Positions 9,110 to 18,223 of a DNA stretch of 64,000 bases are shown here, in pieces. Both the position numbers and the translations under genes were made by a program. This DNA is from UBA1240 sp045599185 (lineage in GTDB: Bacteria; Spirochaetota; Spirochaetia; Treponematales; Treponemataceae): the NCBI GenBank assembly GCA_045599185.1, contig JAZRVO010000012.1, forward strand, positions 248,001 through 312,000. The letters are read 5' to 3'. Each line of letters opens with the position of its first letter. Positions within the stretch are counted from its first letter, which is position 1. The notes under the pieces were generated by a model. The model was not told the origin of the DNA, did not search any database, and saw only the letters and a list, made by a program, of their open reading frames with translations.

Positions 9110-9156
9110 ACCGCTCGGTCACTTGAGCATATCGAAGTGCCGGGCGGTATTTTTTT
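9110..9156 (+). terminator. Strong terminator between pflB and pflA, with a TGAGC..TCGAA repeat-type loop
   Basis: ACCGC-TCGG-CACTT pairs with AAGTG-CCGG-GCGGT with a single bulged T, and is followed by TATTTTTTT. The apex contains TTGAGC-ATA-TCGAA, the signature of a short hairpin repeat found in many bacterial genomes. It should set pflA expression below pflB by partial termination, or pflA has its own promoter that I did not find. Confidence 0.75.
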
Positions 9157-9192
9157 AATTTTCTACATTTTTCCACACCGGAGGATTTTTCC

Positions 9193-9936
9193 ATGGGTAA
9201 AGTATTTCAACTTGAATCGTTTGGCAGTGTAGACGGGCCTGGCGTACGTTTCATTATATTTTTTGCAGGCTGTCCGTTACGCTGCAAATACTGCCATAAT
9301 CCGGACTCGTGGAATTTGGCAGACGGCAAGGATTACACGGCCGACCAGCTTTTGGACGAAGCTGAAAGCTGTAAAACTTACTGGGGCAAAAAGGGCGGCA
9401 TTACTGTTTCCGGCGGCGAACCATTGTTTCAGCTGGATTTCCTGCTGGAACTTTTTACCAAGGCAAAACAGCGCGGCATAAATACCTGCATTGATACAAG
9501 CGGCGCGCCATTTAAAAAAGACGGCGAATGGTTTGAAAAATTCCAGAAACTTATGGAAGTTACTGATACCATTCTTATGGACATTAAGCATATCGATGAA
9601 GACGAACACATAAAGCTTACCGGCCAGAGCGGTAAAAATATCCGGGAAATGTTTGCATATCTTGACGAAATTAAAAAGCCTATCTGGATTCGTCACGTGC
9701 TTGTGCCGGGCATTACGGACAAGGAAGAATATCTGATAAAAACCCGGGATTTTATACGCACGCTGCACAATGTTCAGCGCGTGGAAATTTTACCGTACCA
9801 CGGGCTTGGTGCCGTTAAGTACAAGGATTTGGGCATTGAATATGTACTGAAAGATTTGGAAAGCCCGACGGCAGAAAGCGTAAAAAAAGCAAAAGAAATT
9901 CTGGAATGTGAAAAATACGAAGGCTGGCGCGACTAG
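9193..9936 (+). CDS. pflA: Pyruvate formate-lyase-activating enzyme (radical SAM)
   Basis: Radical SAM enzyme that installs the glycyl radical on PflB, using a [4Fe-4S] cluster and S-adenosylmethionine. It has 247 residues, the usual length. The CxxxCxxC cluster ligands are Cys27, Cys31 and Cys34 in FAGCPLRCKYCHN, followed by the SGGEP motif typical of the family. The start ATG has GGAGG ten bases upstream. It sits 144 nt after pflB, separated by two hairpins, and ends just before a strong terminator, so pflB-pflA form a self-contained fermentation unit. Confidence 0.97.
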   Translation: MGKVFQLESFGSVDGPGVRFIIFFAGCPLRCKYCHNPDSWNLADGKDYTADQLLDEAESCKTYWGKKGGITVSGGEPLFQLDFLLELFTKAKQRGINTCIDTSGAPFKKDGEWFEKFQKLMEVTDTILMDIKHIDEDEHIKLTGQSGKNIREMFAYLDEIKKPIWIRHVLVPGITDKEEYLIKTRDFIRTLHNVQRVEILPYHGLGAVKYKDLGIEYVLKDLESPTAESVKKAKEILECEKYEGWRD

Positions 9937-9949
9937 CCCGTAAAAAACG

Positions 9950-9980
9950 AAAGGCACTTCATAATTGAAGTGCCTTTTTT
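9950..9980 (+). terminator. Terminator after pflA
   Basis: AAAGGCACTTC pairs perfectly with GAAGTGCCTTT across a six-base loop, followed by more T. It is also usable on the minus strand, where the convergent YczE-like gene ends. Confidence 0.88.
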
Positions 9981-10047
9981 CTGCGCTAAATCAACATACC
10001 TTGCCGCAAGCGTCGGGGTATTAAACTCTCTACGCTAATTAAGCCGT

Positions 10048-10722
10048 TTATTCTTCCCTAAAAATTGCAAAACGCTTCTGCATCCATTTTCCAATTGCGC
10101 TTATTGCTGGCCCAAGCAGAAAAACCATAAAAACCGCCCCAATTGCCGAACCTGACATTTTTTCTGCAAAAAAAGTGCCGGCAATAACGCCAATCAAAAC
10201 TGCAATTCCGTCGTAAGCCATGCGCAAAGGAGCAAAAGGCAGTTTATAAAGACTGTTTGTAATAATCTTGCAAAGCCCGTCGTAAGGAGAAAGCCCCATT
10301 TGCGTGTTCATGTAAACCGCCGCAGAAATTACGAATAAAATTAAGGCAATGGAAAAAACACCTATTCTAAGGGGCAGGCTAGCCATCACCAGTGATTCAA
10401 AACCGCTGATTTTTTCAAGCCAGTGACACAAGTCTGCGGTGTAGCCGATTAGCACCATGTTGAGGATTGTGCCTGCGCCAATTATGCTTTTGTCGCAGAA
10501 AAACATGATAACCAGCAGCACCAGATTAAGGGAAAGCTGCCAAGTGCCCAAAAGGCAGCCCAAACTTGTACTTATGTTCAGGTTCATAAAGCTTGCCGGG
10601 TCGGTGCCCCAGTTGCACACAATTAAAAACGAAAGAAACACGCCCATAAAAATGATTGCAATAAAAGTAATCCAGAATTTTTTCCAGTAATTAGGGCTTT
10701 CAAAGTGAAAATTCATCTGCAT
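10048..10722 (-). CDS. YczE/YyaS-like integral membrane protein
   Basis: Membrane protein of 224 residues with about five hydrophobic helices. It fits the COG2364 (YczE/YyaS/YitT-related) family: a helix 1 ending in FLIVCNWGTDPASFMN, the family's 'lG..P' turn, and a second copy of that turn, MGLSPYDGLCKII, after helix 4. Such proteins are uncharacterised, often annotated as possible transporters. There is no ribosome site; the ATG follows a -10 box by six bases, so the mRNA may be leaderless. It is divergent from addB. Confidence 0.75.
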   Translation of the reverse strand: MQMNFHFESPNYWKKFWITFIAIIFMGVFLSFLIVCNWGTDPASFMNLNISTSLGCLLGTWQLSLNLVLLVIMFFCDKSIIGAGTILNMVLIGYTADLCHWLEKISGFESLVMASLPLRIGVFSIALILFVISAAVYMNTQMGLSPYDGLCKIITNSLYKLPFAPLRMAYDGIAVLIGVIAGTFFAEKMSGSAIGAVFMVFLLGPAISAIGKWMQKRFAIFREE

Positions 10723-10728
10723 AGGTTC

Positions 10729-10757
10729 AATATAGCCATAAACAGAGCAAATGTCGA
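10729..10757 (-). promoter_or_regulatory. Promoter of the YczE-like gene
   Basis: On the minus strand: TCGACA, 17-bp spacer, TATATT, ending six bases before the ATG at 10722. The predicted transcript starts at or next to the start codon. Confidence 0.6.
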
Positions 10758-10853
10758 GTTTGAACAGAAATAACGAAAAATGGAAAATTAACGGTTTTTA
10801 GCGCAGAAAAATCAAAAATAAGCCCGGTGGCATTTAAAAAATTTCAATTTACT

Positions 10854-10882
10854 TTGAATTTTGAAAGCAAAAAATATATATT
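10854..10882 (+). promoter_or_regulatory. Promoter of addB
   Basis: TTGAAT, 17-bp spacer, TATATT, predicting a start at about 10889-10890. This is downstream of the GTG at 10827, which excludes that codon as the start for this transcript. Confidence 0.6.
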
Positions 10883-10889
10883 ATTCAGC

Positions 10890-13800
10890 GTGACTGATAC
10901 AAAAATTTCCATAGATTACCGAACGATAGAAGAAGTTCTTGCTGAAAACATGAACAAGCGTAATGTTCGCTTTGTATTTCCTTCAAGCGTTGCACTGGAA
11001 ACATGGTCGGACTGGGCTGTAAAAAACACGCAGACACACGCGGTTGCATTGCAGAACTGGCTTGCATGGGACGATTTTAAACAGCGTTTTGCACAAGTTC
11101 AGAAAAGTTCCCAAAACTGCATCCCCGAAACCCTGCGGAAACTTTTTGTCCGCAATTTAATAACCGAATGCGAAAAGGAAAATTTCCTTTTTCCCCTTAT
11201 ACCGGCGGCCAAAAATGGCGAACCGCACTTGCATTTTACCAGCTGGCTTGCATCCCTTTTGCCTTCGCTAAAACGCTGGTACGAAAAATCCGTGCAGGCT
11301 TCTGGCGGCACTGCTGAAAATTTTGAACCTGCCGACGCAGAAGACAAAGCTTTTTACGAACTTTACACGCGTTACACCCGGTATCTTGAAAAAAACAGGC
11401 TTTTTGATCCGGCCTGGGTAGAAAGCCAGCAAATTACAAACCAGTTCAAATTTATAATTTTTCACCCGGAACAACTGAAAGATTTTGGCGATTTTAAAGA
11501 CTGCATTCTGCAAAGCGAAAGCACGCTTGTCTGCCTGCCGCCACTGGCAGGAACGGAAAATTTTTTGCAGGAACAGAAAATTGAAATTGGCGAAGACCGC
11601 ATAGAAAAAAACACCCAGGCCGACGCAACTGCAAAAATTGAATGCGTGCTGTACCCGAACGCGCGCAAGGAATTGCGCCGCACTGTTTTAAAAATTCGGG
11701 AACTTAACAAAAAGGGCACAAACTGGAACGACATTGCCTTAACCGTAAGCAACCTTGAAAAACTGCGCCCTTACGTTGAGCGCGAACTTAAAAATTACTG
11801 TGTGCCTTTCGTTATCCGTAGCGGCGGTTCGCTTACGCAAAACTGCGCCGGAAGAATTTTTGAAGAAATCGCCGCCTGTGCCGAATCAAAATTCAATTTT
11901 GAAAGTTTAAGCGCAATCTTGCAGGACGGCTTTGTGCCTTACAGGTTTTTAACCCTTAACAACGAAATTGTGCGCATTGCGCTGGAAAGCCGAAGCCTGT
12001 GCGAATACAGCAAAAACGGCAAAAAAACAGACCCGCTGGAAGAAGTTTTGCAGAACAGAAGTTTTGGCCAGCCGCAAACTGAAGGAACGGATTTTGAAGC
12101 GGAAAATGCTGAAAGCGCAGATTTTGAAATTCTTTTTAAAAGCATAAACGAAACAGAAGGACTTTCTGCGGAACAGAAAATTGCACGCCAGGCACTGGTT
12201 TATTACAAAACCCTTAAACAGAAAATTTACGCAATTTACAAGGCCAAAACTTTTAAGGAAATAAAAAGCGCCTGGCTTGCCTTTGAAGAACAGTTCCTGC
12301 ATAGCAAGGACTGGCCCAACGATAAAGACCACATCGTGGGTATTTGCATTTCCACTTTGGCCGAATTCATTGAAATTGAAGAAACCTATCTGGGCGAAAA
12401 CAACAAAATGAATGTTCCGCGCCCCTTTGATTTTTTCCTTGAAGAAATTGAAGAAAAGCGTTACATGCCTCAAAATTCCAAAACCCAAAGCATTTCCGTG
12501 TTTGATTACCGCGCGGCTGCGGACTGTAATTTTGAATATCATTTTGTAATTAACGCAAACCAGAAAGCGCTAACCGTGCCTTTTAGCGAACTGGCTTTTT
12601 TGAATGAAAAAAAACGCCAGCAGCTGGGTGCCGCCAACAACGACAGCGCTTCCGTAACTTACATTCGCCTTTACGCAAAGGCCGGCAAAAACCGCACGTT
12701 TTTTAGTTGCAGCACCAGCGGTTTTGAAGGTTTTTGCATAAGCCACACTTTTTTTGAAGAATACAACATGGCAAAGCATGGCGACAAAGAAACCTATCTG
12801 GACGAAACGGACTTTTTTTTGAACGAAAAACGTTTTTTTATGGAAGAAAACAGCAGTTTGCCGCTTTTGTTTACAGACGGTCAGATGGTTGCAATGGAAA
12901 AATGGCAGACGCGGCAGGAAAAAACACCGGTAAATCAGGCTTTTGCAAACCGGCATTTAATTGAAAAAGCCAAAAACTCGCTGCATTATGGCGAATTTTT
13001 GCAAGCTAACAGCAAAAAACTTGGCAAAATAACCCAAACCGATTTGTCCCAGTTTTTTCCGTGCCCGCGCAACTGGGTTTTTAAAAAAGTGCTTAACCTT
13101 AAGGAAGAAAGCCAGACTGCCCAGATTATGCAGCACTACGATTTTGGTACAATTTGCCACAAAATTGTAGAAAACATTTTTGACGAATGCGGCGTTTTGA
13201 ATTTTGAAAAAATGAAGGCCTGCATACATTCGGCTACTTTAAAAGCCCTTACCGAAAAAAACGAGTGGACGAAAGCAGACGACATAAAAAACAGCGCGCT
13301 GGCAACCCAAATGCTTTTGGCGCAGAAGGGCGTTTTTGAAAATTACATTGAAAAATTTTTGGAACAAATTTGTACTGCACCGGAAACTGACAAAAACGGC
13401 AAACCGAAAAGCAAGGGCTATTTTGGAAATTACAAAGTGCTTGCCACTGAAAAAAGTTTCAGCCTGCCACTAAACGAAAATTACAGTCTTTACGGCCAGA
13501 TTGATGCAATACTTAGCGGTGACGCAGAACAGGGTGACGTAATTGTTGACTATAAAACCGGCTCTTTGCCTGATTTCAAAAACTGCGTGCCCGACGAAAA
13601 AAACAACCTGAATGATTTTCAGATGGCAACTTACGCAAAACTGCTTCTTGAAAACGGCAACGGTGAAAAATCGGCCTACGATTTGCAGAATGCGCTTTTT
13701 TACAGCTTAAGGCGCAAATCCGACGAATTTAAAATTTCCTATGTGGTTGATGCAAACGCCAAGGAAGAAGCCGGTAAAGACATAGAAAGTTTTGAAAAAA

Positions 13801-14003
13801 TTACAATTGGCCTGCTGAACCAGTATCTGGACATTTTTATGCAGAAAGTAGATGCCGGTGATTTTGAACCCCAGTTCAGGTTTGATCCAAAAAATTCAAA
13901 CAGCCAGAAAACTTTGGTGCGCCCTTTTGTAAATTGTACCGGCTGTAAGTATAAAGAACTTTGCAGAACGGCTTTTGCAACTGCCGGCTGCGACTTAAAT
14001 TAA
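10890..14003 (+). CDS. addB: AddB/RexB-like helicase-nuclease subunit (PD-(D/E)XK, Fe-S)
   Basis: Second subunit of an AddAB-type helicase-nuclease that resects double-strand breaks for RecA. The C-terminal third carries the PD-(D/E)XK nuclease core (YGQIDAILSG, then VIVDYKTGSLPDF). It also has the four-Cys [4Fe-4S] pattern of AddB: one Cys in FFPCPRNWVF before the nuclease, and three in CTGCKYKELC near the C-terminus. The N-terminal part is a degenerate helicase scaffold, as expected. The start is placed at GTG 10890 (1037 residues) because the promoter at 10854-10882 initiates there; a GTG at 10827 and an ATG at 10950 are alternatives. addA follows after 10 nt. Confidence 0.85.
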   Translation: MTDTKISIDYRTIEEVLAENMNKRNVRFVFPSSVALETWSDWAVKNTQTHAVALQNWLAWDDFKQRFAQVQKSSQNCIPETLRKLFVRNLITECEKENFLFPLIPAAKNGEPHLHFTSWLASLLPSLKRWYEKSVQASGGTAENFEPADAEDKAFYELYTRYTRYLEKNRLFDPAWVESQQITNQFKFIIFHPEQLKDFGDFKDCILQSESTLVCLPPLAGTENFLQEQKIEIGEDRIEKNTQADATAKIECVLYPNARKELRRTVLKIRELNKKGTNWNDIALTVSNLEKLRPYVERELKNYCVPFVIRSGGSLTQNCAGRIFEEIAACAESKFNFESLSAILQDGFVPYRFLTLNNEIVRIALESRSLCEYSKNGKKTDPLEEVLQNRSFGQPQTEGTDFEAENAESADFEILFKSINETEGLSAEQKIARQALVYYKTLKQKIYAIYKAKTFKEIKSAWLAFEEQFLHSKDWPNDKDHIVGICISTLAEFIEIEETYLGENNKMNVPRPFDFFLEEIEEKRYMPQNSKTQSISVFDYRAAADCNFEYHFVINANQKALTVPFSELAFLNEKKRQQLGAANNDSASVTYIRLYAKAGKNRTFFSCSTSGFEGFCISHTFFEEYNMAKHGDKETYLDETDFFLNEKRFFMEENSSLPLLFTDGQMVAMEKWQTRQEKTPVNQAFANRHLIEKAKNSLHYGEFLQANSKKLGKITQTDLSQFFPCPRNWVFKKVLNLKEESQTAQIMQHYDFGTICHKIVENIFDECGVLNFEKMKACIHSATLKALTEKNEWTKADDIKNSALATQMLLAQKGVFENYIEKFLEQICTAPETDKNGKPKSKGYFGNYKVLATEKSFSLPLNENYSLYGQIDAILSGDAEQGDVIVDYKTGSLPDFKNCVPDEKNNLNDFQMATYAKLLLENGNGEKSAYDLQNALFYSLRRKSDEFKISYVVDANAKEEAGKDIESFEKITIGLLNQYLDIFMQKVDAGDFEPQFRFDPKNSNSQKTLVRPFVNCTGCKYKELCRTAFATAGCDLN

Positions 14004-14013
14004 GGAAACCTGA

Positions 14014-17000
14014 ATGAGCGAAAATTATGAATACATAAACAAGGTGCTTGCCAAACCTTTGGATAATGCCCAGTTTGCGGCCTGCTGCAGGCAGGACAAT
14101 ACAATTATCGCCGCCGGTGCAGGCAGCGGCAAAACGCAGGTACTTGCAACACGGTTTGCGTGGCTTGTAATGTCCTGCCAGATAAAGGTTGAAGAAATTT
14201 TAGCCCTTACTTTTACAAAAAAAGCCGCAAGCGAAATTTACCAGCGAATTTACCAAATTCTGCGCACTTTTGCTTCTTCCGAACACACGCCGCCAGCCGA
14301 AAAACAGTGCGCCGAAGAAGCCCTTAAAAATTTCAACAAGGCGCGCATTCAAACGCTGGATTCTTACTGTTCAACGGTTGTAAGGCAGGCGGCAAACAAA
14401 TACGGCGTTCGCCCGGATTTTGTAGTTGATACGCTGGAAAGCCTTAAAAGTGATGCGCTTTCCTTTGTAATTGAAAACAAGGAAAACGCCGCGCTTCTTC
14501 AGTTTGCCCAGCCCGGAAAATTGCAAAACCTTGCAGAAGAATTTTTTGTTTCCGTTACGGACAGTTTTAGCGATGTAACCTGCGAAGACGATTTTTTTGA
14601 AAAACAGCTTGAAAAACAGAAAGAAGAAATTGTTTCAGTTTGGAACTTTATGATTAAGCGGCCGCCAATTTTAAGCGAAAGCGACAAAATCCATTTTGCT
14701 GATATTTTAAGCAAGGGAATTTTAAGCTATTCAGATATTTGCAGCTTTATAAACGAAGAAATTGTCAGCGGCGGTGAGTCTGTGCCGGAGCTTGCTGAAT
14801 ATGCAAAGGATTTTTACAATTTCCCCGAAGCCTGCGAACTGCTGATTGACGATTTTGAAAGTGCCTTGCCAAAAACTGAAAAAATGAAGGAAGTTTTTGA
14901 AAAATCAAAGGGAATTGCCGGTTGCAGAAAAAAAGGCGTTTTGTATGCAAAGTTTTTTAAATCCGGCGGCACTTTTTCCGGTGGCGAGGGGCTTTTTAAA
15001 AATCAGGAACCCCTTTCTGCTATTTTAGCCCCTGTAATAACTTACATTGAAAATTACGAAACAATCCGGGAACTTTGCGTTCTTTTGGACCGTTTTATGG
15101 TGCAGACAAACACCAAAAAGAAAAAAAACGGCGTGCTTTCGTTTAAGGATGTGGGCGCGCTGGCTTTAAAAATCCTTAAGGAACAGGAAGACATAAGGAA
15201 TCAGGAAAAAGCTTCAATTAAAAAAATAATGATTGACGAATTTCAGGACAACAACGGTGCAAACCGCGACATGCTTTTTCTTCTTGCCGAAAGAGACGAT
15301 GCCTTTACCCAATGGCGCGACGGCAACGCTGATGATTTTTACCGCCAGCTTCTGGCAAACTTAAGCCAGTCTAAACTGTTTTTTGTTGGTGACGAAAAAC
15401 AGTCAATTTACAAATTCCGCGGTGCCGACGTTACGGTTTTCAATGCCCTGGAAAAAGACCTGAAACTTTCCGAAGAACTGGCGAACCGGCAGGACAGTGA
15501 AAACTTAAAGCTTTACATGACAAACAATTACCGCATTGCCAAAAAGCCGGATGGTGCAGGAAAATACGAAGAACTTTTGGCTGCATTCAACACTTTGTTT
15601 GGCGGCACGGAAAGCGGAACGCTTTTTGAAAAAAATGGCAAACAGGCATACGAAGCCTATTATTCAAAAAATGCAACCTGCGAAGACCGGGAAGTGACAG
15701 TTCCGCTTACAAAGGAAAACGTGCCGATTCACGTAAGCCTGTTTGATAACAAGCTTACGAATCAGGAAAATTTGCCAGACGGCAAGTTTGAAGACGATTA
15801 TTTAAGCGATGCGGAAACCGTGGCTTACTACACGGCAAAAAAAATACGCGCCCTTTACGATGCCGGCAAAGGGACAGAAAATAGCGCAGTAAAATATGCG
15901 GATTTTGCCATTTTGTGCAAGTCGCGCACGGATTATGGCGAAATTGCCAAATATTTGAATTTTTTTAACGTGCCGTATTCCATTGACCAGCAGAAGAAAA
16001 TTTTTGGCGACGGTCCGGTTAACGACATTTACAATTTTCTGCGCCTCTGCGTTTTTCCGCAGGACAAAAAAGCCTTTGCCGCGTTTTTGTGCAGTTCTTT
16101 TGCCGGGCTAAGCTTGCAGGCAGTTCAGCTGCTTTTAACGGTTTTGCCGCAAAATGCTGCCAATGCCGGTTTGCCCCAGAATGGTGAAGCTGCCGCCAGT
16201 GATGCAGGCCAGCTGTTTAAGGTAAAATATTCTGCATTTAGCGAAGACCAGACAAAAAGCGAAGAAATAGAAAAACTTTTTGCAGGTTTATGCACGCCAG
16301 ATGGCGGCGCGGGCACAGATTCTTCAGTTAACGGCGAATGGCAAAAATACTGCCAGGCCAAAGCTTTTTTTGAAGAATACAAAAACCGCGCCTTAACCGA
16401 ACCTTTGACCGCAATAATTAACGAACTTTGGTTCAAAAGCGGCTACCGTTACGAAACATTGCTGAACGCCAGTGCAAACCTTGCCACGGAACAGTTCGAT
16501 TTTCTGTTTGAACTTGCCCGAACCTGCGAAGAAAATGGCCGGGATATTGTATGGTTTGTTGAACAGCTGGAAGAAAAAAAGCAGCTTGAAAGTTTTTCCC
16601 TTGGCAAGGGCGAAGACGATGAGCTTGGCGTAAAAGACGTGTCTTTTCCTGTTGAACGGGATGATGCCGTTGAAATTATGACAATTCATAAAAGCAAGGG
16701 GCTGGAATTTAAGCATGTTTTTGTGCTTGGTGCCATGGGCAAGGCAAAAAGTGAAAGTTCGGAAAATGTTTTCTTTGATGACGAATTCGGTTTGTCGGTA
16801 AAGCTGCCGGGCACGGAAAACTATTTTTTTATTCGCCAGAAAAATGATGCCCATAAAAAAGCCGTTGCCGAATTGCGTCGCCTTTTATACGTGGCAATTA
16901 CCCGAAGCGAAATGGACGTTTACATTGTTGATAAAATAACGAGGTTTACTTTCAACAAGGACAATGTTACAGGCGAAATTGGTTCTGTTTTGGGCGGAAT

Positions 17001-18087
17001 TGTGAAAAAGTATTACGAAAGTACCTTAAAAGAACCTGCCGAAAACGGCAAGATTTATTACAAGGCCGGAAATCCTTTTGATTTGGAAAATCTGGAAAAA
17101 GTAGAAGTAAGCGTTTGCTACGGGGAAGGCGGCGAGAACGGAAAAATGGCAGAAACTTTTGGCGCATTAAGGCAAAAAGCCGCCGCCAAAATTGAACGGA
17201 TAAAGCAGTCCGAACCCGTTCTGGTAAAAGCTGAAGTTTTAAGGCAGCCCAGGGTTTCTCCAAGCGGCTTTGAAAAACTTCACGAATCTTTGCTGTCTTC
17301 CGCCGCAGGTTCTTCCGGTATTTTAGCCACTGGTTCTGTTGCCGGCGAAAAGCCTGCGCCATTTTCTTCGGCCTATGAACAGATAAACAGCATTATTAAG
17401 CCTGCAAAAGCGCAGAATGCCCAAAACATGGCGCAAAACCCTGAAAACGATGCGCCGTATGAGGCGGATGATGAAAGAACCGGTGAAAGAATTTTTAACC
17501 ACGGCACTTTTGGTACTATGGCTCACGCTTTTCTAGAAGAAGCAATTAAGGCAATTGGCAGAAATGCCACCGAATATCAGATTCCTTCGCTGCCTTTTGA
17601 AGTTGCCGCCCAGCTAAAAAAAGACTTAAGCGATGCCGAGTTTGAAACCCTTTGCAATGTTTGCAGGGAAATGGCACAAAGTTTTTTTACCCAAAAAGGC
17701 AACGATGGTACAAGCCTTGGAATGCAGGCTCTTCAAAGCAAAAGTTCCGGCAAATTTTGCGAAGCGGAATATGCCTTTAAGCTTTTTAAGGACGGTTTTT
17801 TTGTAAAAGGCTTTGTCGATTTGATTTTTGAAAATGCTGACGGCACTTTTACAATTGTAGACTACAAAACCGACGAAAAGATTAATCCGGCCTTGTACTA
17901 CGAACAGCAGGCTGTTTACCGTTTTGCTGCAAAGGAAATTTTAGGCATTGCTGATTTTTCAAAGATTGAAACGAAACTTTTTTACCTTCGCTATGCCAAA
18001 ATTGTGGACATAACGGAAGCTGTGGACGGCGTAAAAATTGACGGTGAAATGATGCAGAAAGTGCTTGAACTTTCAGAAGAAAGCTGA
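14014..18087 (+). CDS. addA: AddA-like UvrD-family helicase-nuclease
   Basis: Large subunit (1357 residues) of the AddAB recombination complex: an SF1A helicase fused to a C-terminal nuclease. Walker A AGAGSGKT is at residues 34-41; Walker B lies in MIDEFQDNNGANRDML; GDEKQSIYKFRGAD is motif III; VEIMTIHKSKGLEFKHVF is motif V; and RRLLYVAITRS is motif VI. The nuclease motif FVDLIF...FTIVDYKTDEK is at the end. An AAGGAAA ribosome site precedes the ATG, 10 nt after addB, so the two are cotranslated. It is somewhat longer than Firmicute AddA, with a Glu/Lys/Ala-rich stretch before the nuclease domain. No recD is present. Confidence 0.95.
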   Translation: MSENYEYINKVLAKPLDNAQFAACCRQDNTIIAAGAGSGKTQVLATRFAWLVMSCQIKVEEILALTFTKKAASEIYQRIYQILRTFASSEHTPPAEKQCAEEALKNFNKARIQTLDSYCSTVVRQAANKYGVRPDFVVDTLESLKSDALSFVIENKENAALLQFAQPGKLQNLAEEFFVSVTDSFSDVTCEDDFFEKQLEKQKEEIVSVWNFMIKRPPILSESDKIHFADILSKGILSYSDICSFINEEIVSGGESVPELAEYAKDFYNFPEACELLIDDFESALPKTEKMKEVFEKSKGIAGCRKKGVLYAKFFKSGGTFSGGEGLFKNQEPLSAILAPVITYIENYETIRELCVLLDRFMVQTNTKKKKNGVLSFKDVGALALKILKEQEDIRNQEKASIKKIMIDEFQDNNGANRDMLFLLAERDDAFTQWRDGNADDFYRQLLANLSQSKLFFVGDEKQSIYKFRGADVTVFNALEKDLKLSEELANRQDSENLKLYMTNNYRIAKKPDGAGKYEELLAAFNTLFGGTESGTLFEKNGKQAYEAYYSKNATCEDREVTVPLTKENVPIHVSLFDNKLTNQENLPDGKFEDDYLSDAETVAYYTAKKIRALYDAGKGTENSAVKYADFAILCKSRTDYGEIAKYLNFFNVPYSIDQQKKIFGDGPVNDIYNFLRLCVFPQDKKAFAAFLCSSFAGLSLQAVQLLLTVLPQNAANAGLPQNGEAAASDAGQLFKVKYSAFSEDQTKSEEIEKLFAGLCTPDGGAGTDSSVNGEWQKYCQAKAFFEEYKNRALTEPLTAIINELWFKSGYRYETLLNASANLATEQFDFLFELARTCEENGRDIVWFVEQLEEKKQLESFSLGKGEDDELGVKDVSFPVERDDAVEIMTIHKSKGLEFKHVFVLGAMGKAKSESSENVFFDDEFGLSVKLPGTENYFFIRQKNDAHKKAVAELRRLLYVAITRSEMDVYIVDKITRFTFNKDNVTGEIGSVLGGIVKKYYESTLKEPAENGKIYYKAGNPFDLENLEKVEVSVCYGEGGENGKMAETFGALRQKAAAKIERIKQSEPVLVKAEVLRQPRVSPSGFEKLHESLLSSAAGSSGILATGSVAGEKPAPFSSAYEQINSIIKPAKAQNAQNMAQNPENDAPYEADDERTGERIFNHGTFGTMAHAFLEEAIKAIGRNATEYQIPSLPFEVAAQLKKDLSDAEFETLCNVCREMAQSFFTQKGNDGTSLGMQALQSKSSGKFCEAEYAFKLFKDGFFVKGFVDLIFENADGTFTIVDYKTDEKINPALYYEQQAVYRFAAKEILGIADFSKIETKLFYLRYAKIVDITEAVDGVKIDGEMMQKVLELSEES

Positions 18088-18114
18088 AACTTTGTGAAAA
18101 AAAAGAAAAATGAA

Positions 18115-18160
18115 AAAGCTGTGGAAAAATCCTCAAGGTTTTCCACAGCTTTCAGTTTTT
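18115..18160 (+). terminator. Terminator after addA, built from two inverted DnaA-box-like 9-mers
   Basis: Perfect 14-bp stem from 18115-18128 to 18139-18152 around a 10-nt loop, followed by six T; it can also act on the minus strand for the convergent methyltransferase gene. Each arm contains TGTGGAAAA or its complement TTTTCCACA, which fits the TTWTNCACA DnaA-box pattern. This is probably fortuitous but is noted for comparison with 55126-55218. Confidence 0.88.
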
Positions 18161-18223
18161 TGAAGAAGTTTAAGGTTGCTGTACATTTTGTGCAAGCTTC
18201 TTATTTTTCTGCTTAAAGCGGCG

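Noticed and set aside
11949..12542. 197-codon open frame on the minus strand
   Set aside because: Antisense to addB, very Phe/Asn rich, no ribosome site.
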